A DNA stretch of 64,000 bases. Source: Trichoplusia ni. Lineage: Eukaryota; Arthropoda; Insecta; Lepidoptera; Noctuidae. The stretch spans positions 14,756,001 to 14,820,000 of the forward strand of contig NC_039483.1 in the NCBI RefSeq assembly GCF_003590095.1, written 5' to 3'. Under the pieces are notes generated by a model. It saw only the letters and a program-made list of their open reading frames with translations, did not search any database and was not told the DNA's origin. Each line of letters starts with the position of its first letter. Positions within the stretch are counted from its first letter, which is position 1. Positions 9,481 to 21,900 of the stretch are shown piece after piece. Position numbers and translations under genes: made by a program.

Positions 9481-12400
9481 AAAGTTTGGTACGTGCTTTA
9501 TTTCCTACATTTGTAATTTTTAATTGTAGTTATGTTATTATTTTATACGCATTTTTTATTAAGAAGTAATAAATTGAATAACAATAGTCGGTTTTTCAAA
9601 AAGATATAGTTAGGTATACAACTTCGTATTCAAGTTTGCTTCAATACTTTTAATCGATTGAATTAAAATAAATGAAATTAAGGTTTTTAACTGAGAAAAC
9701 AAACAAAACTTATCTAAATACTTAATATTTTACTTAAGATAACTACTACGTCATTTTTATAATGGCTAATGTTGAAGTTGGGAGCTAATTTGATTATTGT
9801 TGCTTTTATTTTATTCCCAAATAAAAATCTTTATAAGTTCGTTAAACTAAACTTTGTTGTTTAATATTATTTTGTAGAAATATTCTCCTTTTAACAACTA
9901 AGTATTTATAATACCAGAGAAGGTAACGCTTCATTGGATGTAAATTTCATTAAGATTTTTAAATAAAATTTGAATGAATTTATAACTTTTGAAGAAGTAT
10001 TCCAGAAGGAATTCATAAATAATACTCTGCTACATTTTATACGTCGCTTCGTAGTATCAAAATACATCTTAAAATAAATAAAACTACGATTACGAAACTT
10101 TCTGTTTCAATTAATTAATAACAGATGGCGCTGTCTCGAGTAATTCCTAAGTGAAACTAACCATTTTTTGAGTAAACAATAACAGCTTCTGTATTTTATT
10201 TGCTACGTAGTTATAAAAAGCAGTTTCCTGTCTAATGTTTTTCTTTTTGGAGTTAGATTCTTTTTATATGTCTCAGGAGATGGTTCGTCATAGCAGCTTC
10301 AGTGTTTCGGTAATAAAAGGAAATATAATAAACAATAAGGAAAATAAAATGAAAAGATTCTATAATATTTAATAATCTCACACAGCATACAGTACAAAAT
10401 ATATTCATAATCATAACACAGCATTCAAAGCAATACATACGAAACAATGATCTGCGTACTTAAGTCTAACACTAAATACTGTAGTCGTTCTATAATAAGG
10501 ATATAACTTTATAGTCATGTGATGATCAATTGTCAACTATAAGCGCATTAACTAAAGTTGGAACTTGTTTAGCAAGCAGCATTTGTGTTTCGGTTTGCAC
10601 TTTAAAATTAATTATTTTCGCTTGCTATCGTCAATGCGCAGAAGAGGTGAGACATGCTAATGACCAAAATGATTTATTTAATGCATGAGGTCTCTTCAAC
10701 TTTAATGATAGTCGAGTCTAATACCAAATTCTAAAGGAATGCGGCCATAGCGCCATCTATTGAGTACAATCCTTAACTACTCAAGAAAGTCACATAATTA
10801 CACTTAGTCCATATAGAAATCTGATCAAATCATGAGCGAAAATTATCAGAAAAAATCTTCTTACTAATAAACTGTTACTAAGCATACATAAGACACAGCT
10901 TTAGGGTAACTAACTATCACAAAACATAATATATTATACTTCATTTGTTTATGTACTAAAAACGGTGAACAATCTTATATTACAGATACCAAATCTTTGT
11001 GTGTTTCTTTAATGACTTTACTTAGATATAAAATAGAGACTAATTAATTACATTTATATATTTTATTTGGTGATGATTATTGCCGTCTAATTTTTGATTT
11101 TAATCGCCCTTTAAAAATAAGTTTTTAGACAAAGACGCTAAGATTGATTAGTTTTTTTAACTACCAAAACATATGAAGCATATAAGCAAAACTTTTTGAA
11201 GTAAACTATATTCAGTGCAACACAACAATTATACCGATATATATATTGTATTCCTAAAACTGTTTCAAATCAATACTTATCTTTACTTTGACAATATTTA
11301 CTTGTTGTGGTGTGTTGTGTGGGGATAAACAATTAATAGAATGAATATTGTTTGAAATATCAACAGTTGCTATTTATCTCATCAGAATGTACAGGACACG
11401 GTCTTTTTAGAGATCTATAGATAGGACTACTTGTTCCTTTTCGTATTCTGGGTTGAGTCCTATGTCTTCTATACTTAAGGTTGTTATTTTTTGCTGAATC
11501 CATTGTACAGTGATATCAAACGGTTTTTAACGTTTTTAACAATTAACAGTTTAGCAAACGACAAATAATACAAAATATACATTCATTTAAGTATGCGAGG
11601 TATAAATAATATTTAATATACATTACTATTTTAAAAAGACACAATATTCAACATTAATAAGAAATTATTAAAATATTTGTGGACGGACAAACATATTAAA
11701 GCTTAATTCTAATAAAAATGGCGTCGTTTGTATATAGTCTATTTGCTATAAATTTTAGATACAGATATGGATCATGCATTGCAATATTGAGACATTAAGT
11801 AATTGTACAATACATGGCATACAGTCTGTAAGGACAGACGGACGGACAAAGGAGCATCAGTAATAGAGTCTGTACTGTAATACTAAAACAGACCAAAATC
11901 GGAAAAAGAAAATTCAATAAATCTATAAAAGCTGTTTGTTTTTTTCTTACAGGGGCCTATTCCTACCTAGTTGAGACTTGTAAGTATGGCAGCAATCCGT
12001 TACACAACATGGATTTGGCATGGCATACTTCTGAAAAAACTCTACTTGTGCTTTGAATTTACATGTACAAAAGGATGTAGGAAAGATCGGACCTGCTCAT
12101 CTACCTTAAAAGGTAGTTGTAGCCAGTTCTATAAAGACATTTTCATAATCCGGATTCACTTAATTCAATAATGGTGACTATTCCCACATGATCCAGATAT
12201 TAGTTATAGCAAATAGAAAATAAACAATTTATATTGAGTCTCTTATGTCATAAAGGCAAGTGTAAATATGGGTACAATAAACCTTATCTTAAGCTAGTGT
12301 CGAGTAAGCCCTTGCCAGGCATTATTACACCGTAAGAGATCGACACAAGGTACAGTTTGCCAAATAAACAGTAATATCAGATCAAAAGAAATTTATAACA

Positions 12401-12969
12401 TTAGCCAAAGTACAGCAACACACGTTTGATAAAATTAAATCTACTTGCATGTCAATACAAGAAATTTTACTTACAAACCTTCTACCTCTATTATATCTTC
12501 TTAACGTTTACTATTGAAATCTTTTTTTTTCAAGCTTACTTTGTGCGTATATTGTTTGACCATTCTTTACAGTACAAATTCTATTACAGTGACTTATTTT
12601 AATTGTATGTTTTGTGTATGTGAGCGATGTCTCTCAATTTGAAACTTATATTACTAATCCTCAGATTTTAAAAGGCTGATCAATACAGAAGTTTGACACT
12701 AATTTGCAAATAAACATTTGACTTTCACAGGTTACCTAACAAAGGAGAACTAAGAGAATTACTAAATCTTTGACTGGCTGTTATCGTTTGCAAGCGAGAC
12801 AGTCTCAATATATATAGTGTCGTCCTGTTTTCTTAATGGTATTCTTGAAATACGTAGTTTTTTAAATTGTTGTGCTCATTAGTACTTATTTCCAAAATAA
12901 TGAATTAACCAGCCTTCCAATAAAAGGGGCATATAATATAACCTTAACTACCTAAGCTACATATCACAT
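9481..12969. other. Intergenic, no gene recognised
   Basis: About 3.5 kb of AT-rich sequence between the RRM gene promoter and the transporter stop codon. The part next to 12970 would hold the transporter 3' UTR. Short AGATGGCGCT-type motifs occur at 10125-10135 and, inverted, at 10749-10758; they also form the ends of the fold-back element at 14106. The open frames here are short and unconvincing. Confidence 0.5.
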
Positions 12970-15900
12970 TCACATCTCTGAGTTCTGGTCCAGGGCCTTG
13001 TTGTCGTATCCCCTGGCGGTGGTGACGGAGGCCCCGTCCGTGTCGAAGCTGGCGTCGGAGTCCAGCTCCAGCACCCAGGGCTGCAGCTCGGCCGAGCTCC
13101 AGGCGCCGTACACGGCCGCGCCCAGCAGGTAGATGCCGCTCGACAGGAAGAACACGTAGCGCCACTGCTCCGCCGACTGGGAATGTTGGAACAATCGATT
13201 ACATTTCAATGATCTTTATTGTATACCTGAGAATGACTGGATATAAAAAGAAAAAATCTCATTAGTCCCTCATTTAGATAATTGAAAAGTATGAAACACG
13301 TATTTTTTCCTTTTTCAGAAAAACTAAAATTGACAAAGAATAACTGCTTTAAAGTTTAGAAGAGGGGGCTTGTGACGTAACGATATGGTAAAATGTATAC
13401 TCAATCGTGACGTCATGCGTAAGGTTCATTCACTGTAATTTGGTTATATATCTACCACGCTACGAAATCGAGTGGAGTCTAAAAGACTAATCTGAATTTT
13501 AAAATACCTTACTTATATCTTCTAACCACGAGGACGACATAATAACATACAGTGTATGGATACCAAGGCGGTATTATCGCGATATTTTCCAGATAAGCAA
13601 TATTGAATGTTAAGGTTCCAGTAAATTGCTTAAATACAGTTGTAGGTTAAACTGGGAGGCCTGACACAATATGATCTGCTGAAGTGTTGTTTTCTGACTT
13701 TTAAATAACTTAACTATTAAATGGTGCTTTAAGGTCACCTTCTGAAGATAAATAAAACTGACTTATTCAGTTCAAGCTACTTTTGCAGTTCACAGGCATT
13801 TTTATGAGAACTTAATTTGTAAGTTTGTGAAAAACCTGCTTCATAAGTACTCAACTCCTTAAAGGGGAAAACAATTTCCTTAATAAAAATTAAAAATCTG
13901 AGTACGTAGTTTATTCTTTTGTTCAGGCATTTACCTTGTCAGTAACAATGGACCCGGCTAGCGGCGGGCTGATGATGCCGGGCAGCGTGGCGATGGTGTT
14001 GGACAGCCCCATCAACACGCTCGCATGGGGCGGAGCTATGTCCAGGTGGTTCACACTGAGGACGATACAAAGTTATATTAGTCGTACTCAACAACTTTCT
14101 CACAACGCCATCTAGTCTCGAACCGATCAAACTAACCGATTTGGATGATTTTTAGTCGGACCATTTTTATAATCATACAACGGTTAGTTTGAAAACCTCA
14201 CTAAGTGCGGTAGATGGCGCTCCAGACAGTGGTAAACATAACATTAATTATTCTAAGGTGGGAAAAAGGTTTCAAATACATGTATATATAACTACTACTT
14301 ATTACACTTGAAAGAAAGCGATTACTGTCATTTTAAAACAAAATTTAAGCAAACATTTTAAATCTCTTTTTATTTTATATAGGTAAGTGCCTACTGAAAC
14401 ATCTATTTTATTACATCACATCTTCAAAAATATTTCCCCGTTGGTTTTCTAATTTTCTTTGAGTCTTATATTTACCTGAATCCAGACCAAGCAAAGCCAC
14501 CGAGGCCAACAGCAATAGTCAGGTACACTATACACCAGGTTACCGTGGATGCATACGCCGCTGCCACCATAAATATTGTCTGGAAATTAACAGACAAAAG
14601 TAATGAGAATCAATAATCTTGTCAACAAACCGGAATTAATATAAAGTAAAGGAAAGTTAGGTTTTTACCCAGCAACATTACCCTAATCCTTTAAAATAAT
14701 AACAAATTAATTACGACTATAGTATAACTAGATCAGCTTGAACTAGAGACGGGAAGACAAAATTTACGTTACTATTTTTCGCAATACGCAACAGATCTCG
14801 TTAACTGTACCTGTGATAGAAAAGCTCCGCAGTTGAACAGCTTTCTGATATTAGTTCTGGACATGACGCCGCGTCTTAGCAGCCAGTCAGCGATGTGGCC
14901 GGCTACCTGCAGGACTATCGCCATTGCAAGGTAGGGGACGGCCGCCAGGAACCCGGTCTGTGATGTCTTGAACTTAAATACGTCTGGAAATATGAGGAGT
15001 TGGTTAAGTGAGCTGTTGAATAGCTTTAAGTGAAATGGCTGTTGATTAAGAACGAGTAATAAAGAATTGGTGCGTTGCTAATAACAGGCGGTGCGTTTGA
15101 TTGCGACGCATTGATGAATTCGATGAGTTGCTTATGTCTGTTTTTGGGGTTAAAACTTAATTCAAAATGTTTTTATCGGGGCAGAAGTTATGCACCAAGA
15201 AATACAAAGAGATACTTTTGCTGATAGTACTATGACTTTATGACCACTTTAATTTTTTTGTGGTCAAGATATAGGTCGACTTCAGTATTACGTTCGGTTA
15301 TTCAATAATCAACGTGCAATTCCTTCTAAGATCTTTTCAAAGTTTCAGCATACTTATTACAACAGTAAATTCACTTACCTTGCATAAAAGTAGGCAAGAA
15401 AGTGAGTAGTGTATAGAATCCCCAGTTCTCACTAAAGTGTGCCATCACGATGGCCCAGACGGGAGCAGACTTCAGCATCTTAGACCAAGGGTGGCGGATC
15501 TTGGAGCCTTCCACTGCTTGCGTGCCGCGGGAATCCTGGAATGGAGGGAAGTAGATATGATATGAGGAAACTGCCATATATGTTGGAGCTGATGAACGCT
15601 TCTATGGACTTCTACAGGTGTCATTTGGGCAAGTTCTTTTCTGCTATACAAAGTATTGATCAATTACTGAATTGATAGATTCAATTAGATGGATAGGTAT
15701 TGTGTTGATGTAGTGCTAATTTGACTGACGTCCTGCCGGTTCAGTCGGTTCTCCCGAAAGGGAAGGACATGGGTGGGTTTTTAGTCAGTAAAAGTCTGAC
15801 ACTCCTTTCTGTTGAACCCAAAGCGGAAGGAGGCATTTGATGATTTCCTATAAGAAAAAAAGGTTGACTGATGTGGTGTAAAGCTGCGTACATAGTGTTT

Positions 15901-18900
15901 TGTTTATGTATCATCTGCATAGAAGCAAGAGACCCTGGATCTTGAAGAGCAAAATTTTGCAGGCCTAGTAAGCAGAAAAAAGACTTTTTTACGGGTCTGA
16001 CAAGCAGATAACTTTTTAACATTGGAATATCTAAGTATCACATGTACAGTAAGATTATTCTAAATTGAAAGCTTGAAGTGTATTCAAATGTACCTGAATG
16101 TACTTGAGTTCAGCTGGTGTTATATGAGGATCCTTCTCAGGGGATTCCTTCACGACCAGCCACCATATTGTAGTCCACACGAGTCCCATTATACCTGTAA
16201 TCATTCAAGTGTTTATGTTATCTTCTCTTGTTTAAAGGTTTACTTAGTTACTCCCCTGGCTCAGTGACCCAAAATGTGTCTTGGACTCTGATACGAGAGA
16301 GCGCCTCTTTAGGTAAGTTTTGTATTAAATATATTTGGCGTCGTTGCTGCTGGACACTCTATTGTCGAACCGTGTTATAGCTATAGTCGTGCTCATGTGG
16401 TGACATATCCTATTTTTTTAACGACTCCCACAGTAACGAATTCAATCCTTGTTTCGCGGGAATTTTCACAAACATACAAATCACAGGCACAAAGACACCC
16501 AGTCCAGTCTTAATTATTTAGTCCAAATGTCATCACGTTATTTTGTTATCGTCATCACTTAATTTTAATGGGACTAGCCCGCCATACATGCCCGTCATTG
16601 CAACTCCTGTAAGATAGGATCTACAATGAAACCAAAGAAAACCACCGAACACTTAAGTTCGGTGTGTCCCAGGGGGAACAATTAACTGCCTTGGATCCAA
16701 TTAGCCATCACTTCTCATGGTATATCAAAGTCCTTACTACCTGTCTACTACTTCTCCCAATACTTACCGAACACATAAAAGATCCCGGGCCAGCCGGTGT
16801 ACTGCGTGAGTAGTGAGCACACGGGCATGGAGACCACAGTGCCGGCGTAGCTGCCGCTGAAGGCGAACGTGGCCAGCCGCGCGCGCTCCGAGGCAGGCGC
16901 CCAGCGAGACCATACTGCGTGGATGCAGGGGTATGTTACACCCTGGAGATTGGTTGGAAGTTATCTTTAAATATTGGCTTGAAAAGATAATATTATTCAA
17001 GAAATTAGAGATGAAAAAAGTTATTTAGTCCTAGGAAAAATAGTATTTTTGATATAATACAGTAAACTATTTTTTTATTGAAAATTGTTTGTTAAAATCG
17101 GAGTTTGATGGGAATCTATAATGTTCTCAAGGGTTTCAAACAATTTAGAATAAAATATGCAAAAAAAGTTAGGCTGAAACACAGCTGTGAGACAGTACCC
17201 GTGACTACTTGCACATGTCTTAATGGGTCTTACCTCAAACAAACCCTCGACGACTCTGACAGCTATCAACAGGGCTGTGCTGGTATGGGCCAAAGGTGGC
17301 GTGAATAACGTCAGCAGTGATGTTGCTCCGATACCTATCGCGAACACCCTGAAAAATTATAAATAAGATATTAGAAAAAACAGACAGAAGAGAGCATTGT
17401 CCTTTGGTCTGGTAGTCAGTAGTCCTGACTCCTATAACGGAGAGGATTTGATTCCCACCCAGGACAAATCTATGTGTGATGAGCCCGATAATTGGTTCCG
17501 TCCGGATTTAATTTATCTATATTATGAATGAATTAAAAAATGTTTACATAAGCTTTGCTTAGTATGAGACTAGATAGCGATGCGTAAAATGCGTGGAATA
17601 TAAATAAAACTTGTTTACCTGTTAAAACATTAAATGTTTCCCAATGCGAACTAATTTCAGTTACTACACTAATAGACTCAACTTGAGTAGATTTCTAGAC
17701 ATTAAGTATATATGGCATTTTTTCATTGTTTCACTGTTGTGTGAATACAGAAAGCTAATTATTTCCAAAATGGACTGCGACGAAGAGACTGAATAATCAC
17801 CTCTTTACTCTTAAATTAGCCTATAAACTGTCTGTACAACGTTCAAAGTCAAGATATTGATACAAGGTAATCAATACGACCATCCAAAAATTTATGTATT
17901 GTTCTATAAAACGGAACGAACCTGTTACCTCCTATTTTAGCCGCGAGCCAGCCGCCTGGGAGCTGCGTCACGAGGTAGCCGTAGAAGAACGAGCTCAGCA
18001 CCAGGCCTTTGGTTTGAGAACTCCAGTCGAACTCTGGGATCTGGGAGAAAATAAAAAAAGAACGTTTAGTAAAAAATGTATTGTGTATTGTAATGTTGTA
18101 GGAAGGTTAATATCAAGTTTAATGAAGTTTCCTTACAGGGCAGGAATAGTGGTTAATTTGAAGTGCTCTTATTTAAATACTAGCTTTTCTAGTCCTTAAA
18201 AACTATCTTATGTTGTTTCCCAAGGTCAACTCTATATCTGTACCAAATTTCATTAAAATCAGTTCAGTGGTTTAGATGTTAAAGCGTAACAGACAGACAG
18301 AGTTACTTTCGCATTTATAATATAAGTAGGGAAGTAGGGACCTCTGATATCGTATTGTAAATTGAGAGCATCTTTAGAATCCTAAAGCAGAGTTCACAAA
18401 TATTTTTTCTGGGGGATATGTACATAAATACATTCATTTTTATTTAGAGATACATTTGGGGATACGCGAAGATTACTGTTCAATTTCTGACGAAACCTTC
18501 TTAAAAAAACTAGAAAAGAGGTTGAATATCGTAAGCTCATAACCTTTTTAAGGACCTAGTTTTTTGTAGCAACAATACAATAGTTCGGAATTTCTGAACA
18601 CCAATCAAGATGACATATTAAGAAGATTTATGTGAAAATGTGTTATATGAAAGTGCTTTCGATATTGTGGTAGCAATGAATAATAAATCTGGGTTATCAA
18701 GAGATACGAATATAACAAAATGGGTGAATAAATCCGATATGGATTTGTCGCTTATGGCAACTTTTGGCAAAAATCCAGCAATTAATTTGATACTATAAAG
18801 AAGGGATATTGTATATTTGTTTATTGTGCAATCAAATATAATATGTGTAGTTACTTCACACATTAGGGAAGTAAACCGATATAAGGAATAATTATGGGTA

Positions 18901-21900
18901 ATAGATAAGGAAAAGAGAAGTTATAAATTCTAAGAATTGATCGACTTGCAAAGAGAAATTGTACTACACCGCTATTCTACTATAAAACTGCACGAACTGT
19001 TTATTTGGTAATGATTGACAGTCCTAAAAATAGATTTTCAAATTCGGGATGTGTGATGATGAAACCATCTTGAAATAGTCTTTCAGGTTCTGTACCCAAC
19101 AGGCACAGGAACAAACAGCCTAGGCTGAATGTCCGTTTGTGCGTCCATCTGACAACAGGGTGAATATTGTGAATACAGCTAGACAGTTTAGTTTATCACA
19201 GTTAATTTATTATGTTACAGCTACAACAAAAAAAAAAATTGGAAGTTCTTTTCTACTCGCACTTCACCGTTTTCAAATCTTGCCTTTTCATACAAAATCT
19301 TACGTGGCAAATACTGTACCAGATTTTAATGTTATAAAAACGGCAAAATCGTTGGTCACGGACTGTTAAGGAAAGTGCAGTATCATTATGGTCTACGTAA
19401 CTACATAGGTAGCTGGTGTAGTTATATCGCTGGCGTCATCAAGTCTGCACGGAGCATTGGGATACAATGTCAGTCACGTTTCAGAGATTCTGTTGTCACG
19501 TTAAGATAGATAACCGTCAGATGACTCTTATAGATTAATTGTTGAAATGTTTTAAGAAAAAAAAGGGCGGCGTGGTGCATAAATAAAAGAAAAGTTATTT
19601 TGGATGTTTAAATACAAATTACGAATTTAAACTTAATTCTTGTGTCGTGGGAAGTTTCACTAACATTTGAGGCATATGCTAAGGTAGTCAGATAGTAAAA
19701 TCGAGCTGGCATTAAATATTGGAATCTGAATCAAAGCTCAAATGGCCCTTATACGGAAAGAGGCCTGTGTCTACCAGTGTGATATTTAAAGGCTAGTTAT
19801 TAAACATCTACTCACATATACCACAGTCCCATTATCCAAGGTCGTGGCCACTGGTTCAGTCATGGCCACCACAGCGACGGACAGGTTGACCCGTAGCGCG
19901 TACACGTTGAAGAACCCGAAGAACGCCAGCAGAGCCACCACCAGCCGTCTCCGCCGCCAGAAGCACCATGTCATCTGATAGTCTTTCGTTTGTTCCCTGG
20001 AAAGAAGATAGGTCACTTTTAGTATGAAAGGCATTATAATAGGTTGAGAGGATTACATGATCATTGTGGATATTTCATAGAAACAAAGCTGACTTGTTTC
20101 TGTAGATTCATTAAATCATTCGATTTGGATCGTGAACCGATTAAATAAATTAATGCTACACTAGAACTATTATTAATGTTTTCAGACTAGAACAAAATGT
20201 ACAGTTTTTTGTCTTCTATTTTCTTACGCTTGGAAAAAGGACTATTTTTACACTCTGTGGAGGTAAATACTATAAGGCAATTATTGGAACCTTTGTAGTA
20301 CGAAAAAAATCGATTTTGAAACTATTGAACCCCTTTTTTTTCATTATTCATAAGCACATTCGTGGACACCATCCATACCATAAATGAAGCTTTTTTGTAA
20401 ATATTATATGTCTTAAATGCTGTAGATATCAAAAAGGATGTAAAATTGATGCTATCCTTTTACGAAAAAAACGAGACCTGTCAAATCGCCAATATCAATT
20501 TAAAAAATACTCACATTTGCATGTGGATTTCAAACGAAGTATAATGCATTCCTAATTTTAATTTACATCTATAATTTTAATTTACCAAAGAGTGTACATC
20601 TAATTTAATGAAACAAAAAAGAAAATGGGTTCGCATTAATTTCACGGCAATTAACACTGGTATGTAATTAAATTGAGTTTGGCTGTGTGAGATTTATAAC
20701 TTTTTATTTAAAATGTGCTGCGGCACGCAAACACTCAGTAAAGTTTACTTTTGTTCTAAAAATATACATTTTGTATGCTCGCTTTACAATTATTGACATA
20801 ACCACAAAAATAACCCGATCTTTGTAATGTTTTTATTGTTAACCTATAAAAAATTGGTCTCGAAATATATTAGTCGAATTTTGATTTCACACGATTGTGG
20901 TAATATAATATTTCGGTATTTATAATAGTTAACTAAATGTCCGTATATGTTCCTACTTGTTTTAAACCATGATAACATTATAATGTTCAAATAACTCGGT
21001 ATAACTTTCTATGCATTTTCCGTCAACCATCACAAAGTTATTCAGGCCGCGGTAACAACTAACGAGCGCGAGTTTAGTGTTATTTCGCAACGAACCGTTG
21101 TAGAACAGGAAAAACTGTGCCTACAACGCAGATATTATGTTAGGCATAAACCACGGAACAGGCGAGTTGAGGGAAGGGTACCGATCACACAGCCGTAGTA
21201 CATAGATCTTTGTTGTAATTAGCAGATGATGTACGACGATCTCTTACATTGCAGTTATGAAGCGGGACAATAGACAATATTTTTACCTTTGTAATTGTAT
21301 ATTATAAACGTGAAATTTTATTGGAATATGATTTGAATGGACGAATGATTGTTACTCTTTCACGCACCACTGAACTGATTTAGACGAAACTTGGGACACA
21401 GATAGTTTATAACCTGGATAGTTTACATCCCGTGGAATCATTTTCGATTTTTAGTAGTTGGTATCTTGAGGCGAGTATCGAGTATACAAATAACATGTAT
21501 GAATAAAAATACATTTAATCCAATGTACATTTGACAAGCACACAGACAGAACCGAGCATCTGCAAATTTTAAGTATTTGACTGATTTAAATGCTAAGAGG
21601 ATCAGACATGATTAAGGAGAAGTTGCTCGTCGTCTTCTAAAGTGACTATAGCACTTAGCCAGTGTGTCACTTCCACCTGCTCTATATTCCATTCTTATTG
21701 TAACCAACGATGGTTACTTGACGGTAAACATCATTGTTATGTAAAGACCGATCGATGTGCACTTGTTTATGTTTGTTCTAGTTCAACTCCAAACATTTGT
21801 ATTGATGTTTGATGTCTATAGGTAAACAGTTTAAATAAATTACGAATATTATATTAAACAAAAGAGATTAGTTTAATTTTTTCATTAATGGCGGAAAAAC

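Noticed and set aside
12944..13165. 73-codon minus-strand frame rich in R, L and G
   Set aside because: It is the other reading frame of the transporter's last exon, whose phase is fixed by the upstream exons.
17404..17480. Possible tRNA-like B box (GATTCCCACCC)
   Set aside because: No A box or cloverleaf can be formed; it matches a LINE tail instead.
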